From positions 1 through 64,000 of the forward strand of contig NZ_WIVE01000011.1 of the NCBI RefSeq assembly GCF_009601025.1: 64,000 bases of DNA, written 5' to 3'. Below are positions 26,290 to 37,472 of the stretch, in pieces (positions within the stretch are counted from its first letter, which is position 1; every line of letters begins with the position of its first letter). The notes under the pieces were generated by a model. It ran no database searches. It was not told the origin of the DNA and worked only from the letters and a program-made list of their open reading frames with translations. Source of the DNA: Roseospira navarrensis. Lineage in GTDB: Bacteria; Pseudomonadota; Alphaproteobacteria; Rhodospirillales; Rhodospirillaceae. The position numbers were made by a program, and so were the translations under genes.

Positions 26290-27227
26290 GGCGTGGTCCG
26301 CTTCCGGTTGGGCGCGGCCTCCGGCGCATCGCCCAGGTGAGCCTCGGGCTCGTCCGGCGGCGTCCCCACGGGCCGCCCCTTGCGCGCCGAGCGGATCTGG
26401 ATGATCCCCACGCCGGTCAGGGTGATCGCGCCCCCCACCAGCTTCTGCCAGGTGGCCGCCTCGCCCAGCACCAGGATCCCGGCCGCGATGCCCAGGATCG
26501 GCGCCAGCAGACCCCAGGGCGCGACCACCGTCATGGGATGGCGCCGCAACAGGCTGTACCACAGCGAATGCGCGGCCAGCGACCCGCCCACGGCGATGTA
26601 GACGATCGCGCCCCAGACCTCCCACGAGAGCCCGCGCACCGTCTCAAGCTGATTGTCCTCGAACAGCCAGGACAGGACCAGAAGCTGCGGGATGGCCAGC
26701 AGGCTCAACCAACCCGTCACCGCCAGCGCGGGCAGGTCGCGGGTGGTCTTGACGATGGCGTTGCTGACCGCCCAGGACAGCGCGGCGAACAGCAGGATCA
26801 GGACCGGCACCACGGACACCATCTGAGGCTCGCCGGCGACCACGACCACGCCGGCGAAGGCCAGCACCAGGCCCAGGATCCGGCGCCAGCCGATCACCTC
26901 CTTGAAGATCAGCACGCCCAACAACACGCTGAACGGCGGGCCGGTCTGGATGATGACCGCCGCCGTGGCCGCGTCCACCATGCTCAGGCCGGTGAACATG
27001 GCCCCGAAGTGCAGCGTGCCGAAGGTCACCGACAGGATCAGCACACCCCGCAGCGCCTGCCCCCGGGGGCGCGGCATGAACGGCACCACGATGGCGGCCG
27101 CGATGGCGAACCGGATGGCCGTCAGGGTCAGCGGCGGCAGATTGTCGGCGCCCACCTTCGCGGCAATGAAGTTCATGCCCCACAGGCCCTGAACCAGAAG
27201 GGCCAGCAGGATGTCGGGAACGGGCAT
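26286..27227 (-). CDS. EamA (DMT superfamily) transporter
   Basis: A 313-residue membrane protein with about ten hydrophobic helices in two EamA repeats (LLALLVQGLWGMNFIAAKVG opens the first; LLFAALSWAVSNAIVK opens the second). It resembles YdcZ/RhaT-like and amino-acid-metabolite exporters of the drug/metabolite superfamily. The substrate cannot be told. The start at 27227 is used because the first membrane helix begins immediately after it. It is followed by the coupled amidase gene. Confidence 0.9.
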   Translation of the reverse strand: MPVPDILLALLVQGLWGMNFIAAKVGADNLPPLTLTAIRFAIAAAIVVPFMPRPRGQALRGVLILSVTFGTLHFGAMFTGLSMVDAATAAVIIQTGPPFSVLLGVLIFKEVIGWRRILGLVLAFAGVVVVAGEPQMVSVVPVLILLFAALSWAVSNAIVKTTRDLPALAVTGWLSLLAIPQLLVLSWLFEDNQLETVRGLSWEVWGAIVYIAVGGSLAAHSLWYSLLRRHPMTVVAPWGLLAPILGIAAGILVLGEAATWQKLVGGAITLTGVGIIQIRSARKGRPVGTPPDEPEAHLGDAPEAAPNRKRTTP

Positions 27228-27314
27228 GGTCGGGGTCTCGCAGAGGGCGGAAACGAAACAGGGGGCGCCCGTCTGGCGCCCCCCGGTGGGTCCCACAATG
27301 CGCCGCGGGGCCGA

Positions 27315-28100
27315 CTACTTCAAGCCGCGCCGCTGGCGGATGCGGTCATAGGCGTGGTTGATGGCGGCCATCTTCTCGTTGGCCTGGGCGATGAACTCCT
27401 CCGGCATCCCCTGGGACATGAGCACGTCCGGGTGATGTTCACGCGACAGCCGGCGCCAGGCGGCGCGAATGTCGTCGTCGCTGGCGTCGGGCGACACGCC
27501 CAGCACGGCGAACGGATCGGGCTCGTCGCTGCCGCTGCGCTCGTACTGCGCATGCAGGCGGTTCACGGACTCGGGCGGCAGCCGGAAAATGCGGGCGATG
27601 TCGTTGAGGAACGTGACCTCGGCCGGGTGCAGGGCCCCGTCCGCCCGCGCGATCTGGTACAACGAGCCGAGCAGTTCCTCCAGCACCTGGGGGCTGTCGG
27701 AGAACATCATGGCGATCTGGCGGGCGTAGATCTGATAGCCCTCGGCCGACTGCTTGGCCTGATCGAAGATCGCCCCGACCGCCTTCATGTCGTCTTGGGG
27801 AATCTGGAAGATGCGCTTGAAGGCGGCCACCTCGTCTTTCGAGACGTGACCGTCCGCCTTGGCCATCTTGGCGCCCAGCACGATCACGCCGACGGCGAAC
27901 GCCTGCTGGCGCGCATCGGCCGTGGCCTTGCCCAGCCGCTCGCGCAGACCCGGGCGGTCGCTCTTGCCCGAGCCGCCGAGCCAGGACGGCCAGCCCTCCT
28001 TGTCCACGGCGTGACCGGCCGCCGCCCCCACCAGCGCGCCCAGGGGCCCCAGCACAAGGAACCCGCCCAGGCCACCGACCACCTTGCCCCAGATGCTCAT
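27315..28100 (-). CDS. TerB-DnaJ protein (DjlA-like co-chaperone)
   Basis: A 261-residue protein with a Gly-rich hydrophobic N-terminus (about 5-30, VVGGLGGFLVLGPLGALVG) that could insert in the membrane, a TerB-like domain (about 65-175, KMAKADGHVSKDEV and IARADGALHPAE repeats) and a C-terminal J domain (about 192-258, FAVLGVSPDASDDDIRAAWRRL and the HPD motif in REHHPDV). This is the DjlA layout, a membrane-anchored DnaK co-chaperone. The gene precedes eamA on the minus strand by about 90 bp. Confidence 0.92.
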   Translation of the reverse strand: MSIWGKVVGGLGGFLVLGPLGALVGAAAGHAVDKEGWPSWLGGSGKSDRPGLRERLGKATADARQQAFAVGVIVLGAKMAKADGHVSKDEVAAFKRIFQIPQDDMKAVGAIFDQAKQSAEGYQIYARQIAMMFSDSPQVLEELLGSLYQIARADGALHPAEVTFLNDIARIFRLPPESVNRLHAQYERSGSDEPDPFAVLGVSPDASDDDIRAAWRRLSREHHPDVLMSQGMPEEFIAQANEKMAAINHAYDRIRQRRGLK

Positions 28101-28246
28101 GCGTCCGTCTCTTTCGTCTTGTTGACCGCCCGGGCGGCCCTCCCCGTCCGGAGATCGCCGCGCGCGGCATGTCCGATCACCATAGTATGCCGGATGCGTC
28201 GCGCAAAGGTTCCCCTGACCATTCGGGACGGCCGGGTCATCGCCGA

Positions 28247-29182
28247 TCAGAATGACAAACGCCTGACCAGCGGGCGAATCAGCGCCGGCAGCATGTACAG
28301 CGGGAACTGGGCGACCGCGAACCACAGCGCCACCTCGGGATGGGCCCCCGCCGGCAGCGCCGCCAGAATCACGCCCATGTTGCGGCTGCTGGCGATGTAG
28401 CCCAGGCCCAGCGCCGCCGCCCGGCCGAAGGGCGCGAACACCAGCGCCGTGGCGGCCATCATCCCGCCGCAGAGCACGAAGCTCAGCCCGATCAGCCGCA
28501 GCACGCGCGCCGGGTCGGCCGCCAGCGGCGCGGTCACCGCGTCCATGACGGCCAGCGCGAAGGCGAACAGCACCAGCACCGCCACGCCGTCCAACCGCCG
28601 GGCATGGCGGGTGCGCCACGCCTCGGAGGTCACCCGGCGTCCCAGCAGGGCGAGCAGCAAACCGCCCGCCACGACCATCGCCATGCGCTGGCCCAGCATC
28701 GCGGCGTCCAGCGTGACCGGCAGGTGGAGCATCCCGGCCGCCACCCACGGCACGCTGAGCGGCACCAGCACGGTGGCGAGCAGGGTGACGCTCAGGCTCA
28801 GCGGCAGCGGCAGGCCCATCATCAGCGCGATGGCCGGCGCCGAGACGATGGGCGCCGACGCCGCCATCAGCACCATGCCGGTCTCGACGCCCGGCGCGGC
28901 CACGGGCCCGACGAGCGCCAGCGCCCCCGCCATCAGCGCGGGCGAGGCCACCAGCAGCCAGACCGCCGCCAGTCCGACCACCGCCGGCCGCCGGACCTGG
29001 GCCAGGATCTCGGCCCACCGCACCCGCATCAGCGCCAGGGCCAGCAGCACCATGACAAGCGGTCCCAGGGCCGGCCGCGCCAGCGCCGAGAGCTGTGGCA
29101 GCGACAGCCCAAACAGCGCGCCGCCGGCCAGGACGAGGGTGCCGTGCCGGCCGAGTCGATCAAGAAGCAGGGCGGGACTCAT
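28247..29182 (-). CDS. Bile acid:sodium symporter-like membrane protein
   Basis: A 311-residue protein with about nine to ten hydrophobic segments resembling the SBF/BASS family (MGLPLPLSLSVTLLATVLVPLSVPW and ASSRNMGVILAALPAG). Family members carry organic anions with sodium. The substrate is unknown. A partial REP-like tail (CATCGCCGATCAGAATGAC) sits at its 3' end at 28233-28256 and overlaps the last codons. Confidence 0.85.
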   Translation of the reverse strand: MSPALLLDRLGRHGTLVLAGGALFGLSLPQLSALARPALGPLVMVLLALALMRVRWAEILAQVRRPAVVGLAAVWLLVASPALMAGALALVGPVAAPGVETGMVLMAASAPIVSAPAIALMMGLPLPLSLSVTLLATVLVPLSVPWVAAGMLHLPVTLDAAMLGQRMAMVVAGGLLLALLGRRVTSEAWRTRHARRLDGVAVLVLFAFALAVMDAVTAPLAADPARVLRLIGLSFVLCGGMMAATALVFAPFGRAAALGLGYIASSRNMGVILAALPAGAHPEVALWFAVAQFPLYMLPALIRPLVRRLSF

Positions 29183-29429
29183 GAAGACGGACCCTTGCGT
29201 GCCGGGACGGGTCCGAAGCGGGGGCTCGCCAAGGGATCCCGGGTTTGCTATGATTCTGGAATAGGTCGAAGGGTGATCTTGTGGGCTTCCTTCGTCCCCG
29301 CTCGGGCAATTTCCTCGTTCGGTGTGCGTGCGGGCCGTGGCCCCCCACCGGGACCCCGTGCGCCGTCAGCGTGACGAGAGCACCCTGCCTGATCCTTTCA
29401 CCGTCTCGCCACCGCCGGGGACGCAGCGC

Positions 29430-29978
29430 ATGGCCGAAAATCCCGACGAGATGGTCGCTGACGCGCTCTTCTCGATCGTGGAGGGCTACACGCCGGGCGT
29501 CATGGCCGAGATCATCGCCCTCCACATGGCCTATTATCCCGCGGCCTGGGGTTTCGGGCGCTCCTTCGAGGGTCGCCTCGGCGCCGACATGGGGGCCTTC
29601 CTGCGCAGTTTTGCCCCCGAGACGGATCTGCTGCTGGCCGCCCGCGACGACGATGGCGCCCTCCAGGGCAGCGTGGTGCTCCAGGGCCCCCGCCACAACG
29701 GGGACGGCAGCGACGACGACGCCCATTTGCGCTGGTTCATCGTCGCCGATGGGCAGCCTGGCATGGGCCTGGGACGGGCGCTCTTGCGACGCGCGACCGG
29801 ATTCGCCGACGCGATGGGGTATCCGATGTGCTACCTGACCACGTTCCCCGGCCTGAGCGCCGCGCGGCATCTTTACGAAAGCGCCGGCTTCCGGCTCGTG
29901 GCCACCTCCACCGTGGACCAGTGGGACGGCGGGGTGCAGGAACAGCGGTTCGAGCGCCTGAGGGGCGGCGAGCCCTGA
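29430..29978 (+). CDS. GNAT family N-acetyltransferase
   Basis: A 182-residue GNAT acetyltransferase. The acetyl-CoA-binding motif A is LRWFIVADGQPGMGLGRALL (about 105-124) and the closing part is ARHLYESAGFRLV (about 150). The N-terminal part (MAYYPAAWGFGRSFE) resembles the MarR-GNAT fusion acetyltransferases, but the regulator half is absent. Start chosen at 29430 because GGGGA precedes it. The acetyl acceptor is unknown. Confidence 0.85.
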   Translation: MAENPDEMVADALFSIVEGYTPGVMAEIIALHMAYYPAAWGFGRSFEGRLGADMGAFLRSFAPETDLLLAARDDDGALQGSVVLQGPRHNGDGSDDDAHLRWFIVADGQPGMGLGRALLRRATGFADAMGYPMCYLTTFPGLSAARHLYESAGFRLVATSTVDQWDGGVQEQRFERLRGGEP

Positions 29979-30008
29979 CCGGACCGAAGCGGCCAACGCC
30001 GCCGGCGA

Positions 30009-30536
30009 TCACGCCTCGGCCGTCGGCGCGGCGCCCGCCCGGCTCAGGTCCATCTCGCGCACCTCGTGGCCCAGATCGGCCAGGAACCGGCGCAGATCGG
30101 CCGTGCGGATCGACGTGGTCGCGGTGTTGACCAGCGGATGATAGTTCGCCACCTCGGCGGCCATCATGTCCGCATCCAGGATCACCGAAACCCGCCGCTC
30201 CGTGTCGTTGATGAGCGCGAACGGGGTCACGGACCCGGGCTCGACCCCCAGAACCTCCATCAGCAGATCCGCCCGACCGAAGGACAGCCGCTTGCAGCCG
30301 ATGTGCTTGTGCAACTGGTTGACCGCGATTTCCCGGTCGTGGGGGCAGACCACCAGCACCAGGGCGCCCTTGGCGTCCTTCATGAACAGGTTCTTGCAGT
30401 GCACACCCGGGATGGCGTCGTAGGTGGCGCTGGCCTCCTCGACCGTGAAGACGGGATGGTGCTCCACGGTGGTGGTCTCGATACCCAGCCGCTCCAGGCG
30501 GGCGAACAGGGGCGTGGTCGAGTCGGGCAGGGTCAT
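30009..30536 (-). CDS. Prolyl-tRNA editing protein ProX (YbaK/EbsC superfamily)
   Basis: A 175-residue stand-alone editing domain that deacylates mischarged tRNA(Pro) carrying alanine. The family pattern is visible: TTVEHHPVFTVEEAS at the N-terminus, CKNLFMKD (about 48) with the catalytic Lys, and GSVTPFALINDTERRVSVILD (about 103). ATG 30536 lies 5 bases after the creA stop, so it is the third gene of the carA-creA-proX operon. Confidence 0.9.
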   Translation of the reverse strand: MTLPDSTTPLFARLERLGIETTTVEHHPVFTVEEASATYDAIPGVHCKNLFMKDAKGALVLVVCPHDREIAVNQLHKHIGCKRLSFGRADLLMEVLGVEPGSVTPFALINDTERRVSVILDADMMAAEVANYHPLVNTATTSIRTADLRRFLADLGHEVREMDLSRAGAAPTAEA

Positions 30537-30541
30537 GGCCT

Positions 30542-31009
30542 TTACTCCGCGCGCCACGGCATGATGGGCACCGTGGACATGGAGTGCTTCGGGCTGCCCT
30601 CGATCAGCTTGTCGCTGACCACCAGATAGATCAGCACGTTGTGCGTGGTGTCGTGGAACCGGCGCACGCGCAGCCGCTTGAACAGCACCGAGCGGCGCTC
30701 GGCGAACACCACCTCGCCGTCCTCCAGGTCTTCCTTGATGGTGATGGGCCCCACCTGACGGCAGGCGATGGCGCTGTTGGAGGGGTCCTCGGCCAGACCC
30801 ACCGCGCCCGACAGCCCGCCGGTGACTGGCCGGGACAGGTGGCAGACCACGCCGTCCACCTTGGGGTCCTCCATGGCGTCCACACAGATCTTGTGGTTCG
30901 GCCCGACCAGCTTGAAGACGGTGTCGATGCAGCCGATCTCCTCGGCCGCGGCGGGCGCGGCCAGGACGACGGTCGTGGCGAGAAGCGCGGCGGAAAGACG
31001 GCGGATCAT
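30542..31009 (-). CDS. creA: CreA family periplasmic protein
   Basis: A 155-residue exported protein with a signal peptide (LLATTVVLAAPAAA). The conserved CreA body is clear: IGCIDTVFKLVGPNHKICVDA, DPKVDGVVCHLSRP and SDKLIEGSPKHSMSTVPIMPW. Its molecular role remains poorly understood. ATG 31009 follows GGGGGG; the gene is 35 bp after carA and 5 bp before proX. Confidence 0.92.
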   Translation of the reverse strand: MIRRLSAALLATTVVLAAPAAAEEIGCIDTVFKLVGPNHKICVDAMEDPKVDGVVCHLSRPVTGGLSGAVGLAEDPSNSAIACRQVGPITIKEDLEDGEVVFAERRSVLFKRLRVRRFHDTTHNVLIYLVVSDKLIEGSPKHSMSTVPIMPWRAE

Positions 31010-31044
31010 CCTGTCAGGTCCCCCCATTCGTGACGGCGTGTGCG

Positions 31045-32229
31045 TTACGGCTTGCTGGCGGTGATGTGATCCATGAACCGCGCGAACAGGTACTGGCTGT
31101 CCTGGGGCCCGGGTGAGGCCTCCGGGTGGTACTGCACCGAGAACACGGGCTTGCCCTCCACCGCCAGACCCTCGACGGTGCCGTCGAACAGCGAGGTGTG
31201 GGTCTCCATCACGCCCGTCGGCAGAGTCGAACGGTCCACGCCGAAGCCGTGGTTCTGGCTGGTGATCTCCACCTTGCCGGTGGTGTGGTCCTTGACCGGG
31301 TGGTTGGCGCCCCGGTGGCCGGTGTCCATCTTGTAGGTGCCCGCGCCCAGCGCCAGAGCCAGGATCTGATGGCCCAGGCAGATGCCGAACACGGGCTTGC
31401 CGGTCTCCACCAGTTTCTGCACCACGGGCACGGCATAGGCGCCCGTCGCGGCCGGGTCGCCCGGCCCGTTGGACAGGAAGATGCCGTCCGGCTGGTGGCG
31501 CATGATGGTGTCGAAGTCGGCCTGGGCGGGCACCACCGTCACCCGGCAGCCGTGCGACGCCAGCGAGCGCAGGATGTTGCGTTTTGCGCCGTAGTCGATG
31601 GCCACCACATGAAACCGCGGCTGCTCCAGGGTGCCGTAGCCATGGGCCAGCGACCAGCGGGTCTCGTCCCAACTGTAGGTCTGGGCGCAGGTCACCTCCT
31701 TGGCCAGATCCAGGCCCTTCAGGCTGGGCCACTGGGCGGCCTTGGCCTTCAGTGCGGCCAGGTCGAACAGGCCGTCCGGACGATGCGCCAGCACCCCGTT
31801 GGGGGCGCCGGCATCGCGGATGCGCCGGGTGAGCTGCCGGGTATCCACGCCGGCGATCCCGACCAGCCCGTGCGAGGTCAGCCAATCGGCCAAATGCCGG
31901 GAGGCGCGCCAGTTCGACGGCTCGGTGATGTCGGCGCGCAGCACGCATCCCCGGGCGGCCGGCGTCAGGGCCTCGATATCCTCGTCGTTGGTCCCCACAT
32001 TGCCGATATGGGGAAACGTGAAGGTGATGATCTGCCCGGCGTAGGACGGGTCGGTCATGACCTCCTGATAGCCGGTCATGCCGGTGTTGAACACGACCTC
32101 GCCGCCGGCCTCGGCGACAGCGCCGATCCCTCGGCCCCACAGGACCGATCCGTCGGAGAGGACCAGGGCGGCGGTGGCACCGGCGGGCCCCTGCACGGGG
32201 CCGTCGTCTTGCGCGGAAGTGGAGGTCAT
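31045..32229 (-). CDS. carA: Carbamoyl-phosphate synthase small subunit
   Basis: The 394-residue glutaminase subunit supplies ammonia to CarB for arginine and pyrimidine synthesis. The N-terminal domain contains VVFNTGMTGYQEVMTDPSYAGQI. The class I amidotransferase triad is complete: Cys in FGICLGHQI (about 284) and His and Glu in VQYHPEASPG (about 366). carB is not in the window. Downstream genes creA and proX are close enough to be co-transcribed. Confidence 0.97.
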   Translation of the reverse strand: MTSTSAQDDGPVQGPAGATAALVLSDGSVLWGRGIGAVAEAGGEVVFNTGMTGYQEVMTDPSYAGQIITFTFPHIGNVGTNDEDIEALTPAARGCVLRADITEPSNWRASRHLADWLTSHGLVGIAGVDTRQLTRRIRDAGAPNGVLAHRPDGLFDLAALKAKAAQWPSLKGLDLAKEVTCAQTYSWDETRWSLAHGYGTLEQPRFHVVAIDYGAKRNILRSLASHGCRVTVVPAQADFDTIMRHQPDGIFLSNGPGDPAATGAYAVPVVQKLVETGKPVFGICLGHQILALALGAGTYKMDTGHRGANHPVKDHTTGKVEITSQNHGFGVDRSTLPTGVMETHTSLFDGTVEGLAVEGKPVFSVQYHPEASPGPQDSQYLFARFMDHITASKP

Positions 32230-32823
32230 GTCTGGGGCGGTCCGGCTGGAGGAGACGGGCGGGGCATCCCGGGCGTCCCGGCCGCCGCCCCGGTCCGTCG
32301 GGGCGGGCCGGGCGTGGGCCGCGCCGGCGCGGCCGGGCCGGCGCGGCCGGGCCGGTCGGCGTGAGCGGAGGTGCGGGGATGCCGCCGGGCGGTACTTAGG
32401 GGAATCGGCGCCGGCAAGTCAACCGGCGCTCCCGGCCGAGGCAGGGCAACGGGCTCAGGTGAACGGCATCGCTCTTCCAGGTCTTTGCAGGGGGTCGGAG
32501 ACCTGCGCGCGAGATCCTTCAGCCGCTTCGCGGCTTCAGAATTGCATCTTTTAATTGTAGTGTGTCATCCCGAGTGAGCGAAGCGAGACGAGGGATCTCG
32601 AGAGGCCTGCTCCGGCCGAGCGGAACGGGCCGCCATGTTAACCTGAGCCCGTTGCCCTGCCGGCCGCGAGCGCCCCCTCGCCTGCACGGTTTGGAGGGGC
32701 CGGGGGCGACCCTCGGCTGTTGCCTCGGCGCCGGGACGGCATTATGGCTTGGCGCCTTCAAGCGGATGGGTATTCTGCGCTGCCCGTCCATGACCATGAC
32801 GACTTGTCGAGAGGACGCGCCCG
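32230..32823. other. Divergent intergenic region holding a MITE-like element
   Basis: Nearly 600 bases between carA and the yqeY-like gene. It includes a 14-bp GC-rich tandem (GGCGCGGCCGGGCC, around 32325-32360), then the 220-bp MITE-like element at 32441-32660. No coding potential is supported. Promoters for both operons should lie at its two ends but no clear hexamers are seen. Confidence 0.6.
32441..32660. mobile_element. MITE-like element, copy 1
   Basis: A 220-bp non-coding element bounded by 24-bp terminal inverted repeats matching at 23 positions (left GCAGGGCAACGGGCTCAGGT then GAAC; right GTTAACCTGAGCCCGTTGCC then CTGC). Its core has two facing arms, GAGATCCTTCAG...GCGGCTTCAG (about 32511-32540) and GTCATCCCGAG...GAGGGATCTC (about 32564-32599). 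A diverged copy is at 58601-58823. It encodes no transposase, so mobility would need help from elsewhere. Confidence 0.7.
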
Positions 32824-33273
32824 ATGCTGCGCGATCGGTTGAACGAACACCTGAAGACCGCGATCCGAAACAAGGACCAGCGCGCCGTCTGTACCGTCAG
32901 ACTGATCCTGGCCGCGATCAAGGACCGCGACATCTGCGCCCGGGGTCGCGGGGAGGAGGTCGGCGAGGCCGAGATCCTCACCCTGCTCCAGAGCATGATC
33001 AAGCAGCGCCGGGACAGCATCGCCATGTATGAGCAGGGCTGCCGCATGGACCTGGCCGAGCAGGAACAGGAGGAGGTGGAGATCATCCAGTCCTTCCTGC
33101 CCCACCAGATGACCAGCGGCGAGATCGAGTCGGCCGTCGATTCGGTCATTGGCGAGATCAAGGCTGCCGGCCTGAAGGACATGGGCCGGGTCATGGCGGC
33201 GCTGCGATCCCGGTATGCCGGGCAGATGGATTTCGGCCAGGCCAGCGCCACGGCCAAGAACCGGCTGGCCTGA
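32824..33273 (+). CDS. GatB/YqeY domain-containing protein
   Basis: A 149-residue helical protein of the YqeY family, related to the tail domain of GatB that contacts tRNA. Typical blocks are ALRDRL-like MLRDRLNEHLKTAI, RLILAAIKDRDI, LLQSMIKQRRDSIAMYEQ, EIIQSFLPHQM and KDMGRVMAALRSRYAGQMDF. It precedes dnaG, the usual alphaproteobacterial arrangement, but its function in the cell is not established. Confidence 0.93.
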   Translation: MLRDRLNEHLKTAIRNKDQRAVCTVRLILAAIKDRDICARGRGEEVGEAEILTLLQSMIKQRRDSIAMYEQGCRMDLAEQEQEEVEIIQSFLPHQMTSGEIESAVDSVIGEIKAAGLKDMGRVMAALRSRYAGQMDFGQASATAKNRLA

Positions 33274-33371
33274 GCCCGCAGGCCCGACGGCCCGGACCCC
33301 CGGGCCGTTGACGGCCGGCCCCGGCCAGCGCCGTTCCCCGTCCGCCCACGAGATCCGACCGGACCCCGCGC

Positions 33372-35237
33372 ATGGCGCTGCCCAACCGCTTCATGGACGA
33401 GTTGAAGAGCCGCGTGCCCCTGGCCACGGTCATCGGCCGGCGCGTGCGGCTGATCCGCAACGGAAAGAACTACAAGGCCTGCTGCCCGTTCCACAACGAG
33501 AAGACGCCCAGCTTCCACGTCTACGAGGACCACTACCACTGCTTCGGCTGTGGCGCGCACGGCGATGCGATCTCGTTCGAGATGGCGACCGCTGGCCTGT
33601 CGTTCATGGAGGCGGTGGAAGCCCTCGCGGCCGAGGCGGGCCTTGAGGTCCCCCAGCCGGACCCGAAACAGCGCGAGCGCGAAGCCCGGGCAACCAGCCT
33701 TCAGGATGTGGTCGAGGCCGCCGGCGCTTTCTTCGAACAGCGGCTGCGCCTGCCGGAGGGGCGGGCCGGGCTGGACTACCTGACCCGGCGCGGCCTGGAT
33801 CACGATACCCTCGCCCGCTTCCGCCTGGGCTACGCCCCGCCGGGCGGCGCCCTGCGCGCCCACCTGAAGCGCGAGGGCGTGGACGACGACGCCCTGGTGG
33901 AGGCCGGCCTGGCCGGGCGTCCGCAGGACGGCGGCGACCGCGCGCCCTACGACATGTTCCGGGACCGGGTGATCTTCCCGATCCGCGACCGCAAGGGGCG
34001 GGTGGTCTCGTTCGGCGGGCGCGTGCTGGGGGACGCCAAGCCCAAGTACCTGAACGGCCCCGATTCGCCCCTGTTCAGCAAGAGCCGCCTGCTCTACGGC
34101 CTGTACGAGGCGCGCGACGCCATCCGCGAGACCGGCGAAGTCATCGTGGCCGAAGGCTACATGGACGTCATCGCGCTGGCGGCCGGCGGGTTTCCCCAGG
34201 CCGTGGCGCCGCTGGGCACCGCGCTGACCGAAGAGCAGATCGAAATGCTGTGGGCGCTGGCGACGGAGCCGGTGCTGTGCTTCGACGGGGACGAGGCCGG
34301 CCAGCGCGCCGCCCGCCGGGCCCTGGACCGCGCCCTGCCGCGCCTGGTGCCGGGCCGCAGCCTTCGATTCGCCCTGCTGCCGCCCGGCCAGGACCCGGAC
34401 GACCTGATCCGCGAGCGCGGCCCCGCCGCCATGCGCGCGGTGCTCGATGCGGCCATCCCCATGGCCGACATGTGCTGGCGGTCGATGCGCGCGCGCCACC
34501 GCCTCGACACGCCGGAGCGCCGGGCCGCGCTGGAACGCGAGATCGAAACGACGGTGCGCACCATCGACGACCGGGGCGTCGCCCAGCAGTACCGGGCGGC
34601 GCTGCGCGACCGATTCTGGGCCGAGGTCCGCGCGGCGCGAGGGCTTCAGGGGGGGCTTCAGGGGGGACTCCAGGGCGGGCGCCGCGGCACCGGCGGCGGC
34701 GGGCGCCCCGCCCCCGCCCGCACCCTGCCGCTGGCCGCCGGTCCGGCCGGCGCGCTTCCGGCGCGGCGGCTGCAGGAATGCGTCCTGTTGCGGAGCGTTC
34801 TCAATCACCTGGAGATCTACGAGCAGGTTGCGGAGCGCCTCGGCATGCTCCCCTTGGGCGCGCCGGATCTCGAAAACATGCGCGCCGACCTGCTTGTGGC
34901 CTGCGATGAGCGACTCCGGATGGAACAGCCGCTTGACAGGGATGACATCCTGAACCATCTCAGGACCTCCGGTCATGGGACCACCATCGATCACGTGCTG
35001 GGACCCTCTGTCGGCCTGCATGCGGCCTTTTCGCGCCGCGCCGCATCCTCCGGGGCGGCACTTGAAGGATGGGAGCATGTGTATGCGCAGCATTGCCGGA
35101 CGGCGGTTCTCGATGACTGCCGCGCTGCGGAGGAACGGCTGGCTCAAGACATGACGGAAGAGGCGCTGGCCCGTCTGAAGGCGCTGCAGGCGGTGCGGGC
35201 CCGATTGTTCGACCTGCCCGATGGGGAGGTGGGTTGA
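33372..35237 (+). CDS. dnaG: DNA primase
   Basis: The 621-residue primase lays down RNA primers at the replication fork. The zinc-binding domain (about 35-65) has CCPFHNEKTPSF and YHCFGCG. The TOPRIM core follows with VIVAEGYMDV (about 258) and CFDGDEAGQRAARR (about 303). The C-terminal helicase-binding region (about 450-620) is present, preceded by a short Gly-Gln repeat (GLQGG three times, about 34648-34679) likely to be a flexible linker. It starts about 100 bp after the yqeY-like gene and is followed by rpoD. Confidence 0.97.
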   Translation: MALPNRFMDELKSRVPLATVIGRRVRLIRNGKNYKACCPFHNEKTPSFHVYEDHYHCFGCGAHGDAISFEMATAGLSFMEAVEALAAEAGLEVPQPDPKQREREARATSLQDVVEAAGAFFEQRLRLPEGRAGLDYLTRRGLDHDTLARFRLGYAPPGGALRAHLKREGVDDDALVEAGLAGRPQDGGDRAPYDMFRDRVIFPIRDRKGRVVSFGGRVLGDAKPKYLNGPDSPLFSKSRLLYGLYEARDAIRETGEVIVAEGYMDVIALAAGGFPQAVAPLGTALTEEQIEMLWALATEPVLCFDGDEAGQRAARRALDRALPRLVPGRSLRFALLPPGQDPDDLIRERGPAAMRAVLDAAIPMADMCWRSMRARHRLDTPERRAALEREIETTVRTIDDRGVAQQYRAALRDRFWAEVRAARGLQGGLQGGLQGGRRGTGGGGRPAPARTLPLAAGPAGALPARRLQECVLLRSVLNHLEIYEQVAERLGMLPLGAPDLENMRADLLVACDERLRMEQPLDRDDILNHLRTSGHGTTIDHVLGPSVGLHAAFSRRAASSGAALEGWEHVYAQHCRTAVLDDCRAAEERLAQDMTEEALARLKALQAVRARLFDLPDGEVG

Positions 35238-35399
35238 TCCGTCCCTGACGGTCGCCACGTGCAGGTGTGGTGATGGGCGATCAGGACTGAAGACCACCGA
35301 TCCTGGCGGACACACAGGACCCCCGCATCATGGGGTGCAGGCGGCGGACCGGGCTGGGCGGGCGCGGATCCCCGGCAAGACAAGCGGAGCGGAGTGCGA

Positions 35400-37472
<2,073 letters not shown>

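Noticed and set aside
32325-32360. GC-rich palindromic tandem near carA as a terminator or operator
   Set aside because: It consists of overlapping GGCCGGGC-type repeats typical of GC-rich DNA, with no T-run or clean dyad.
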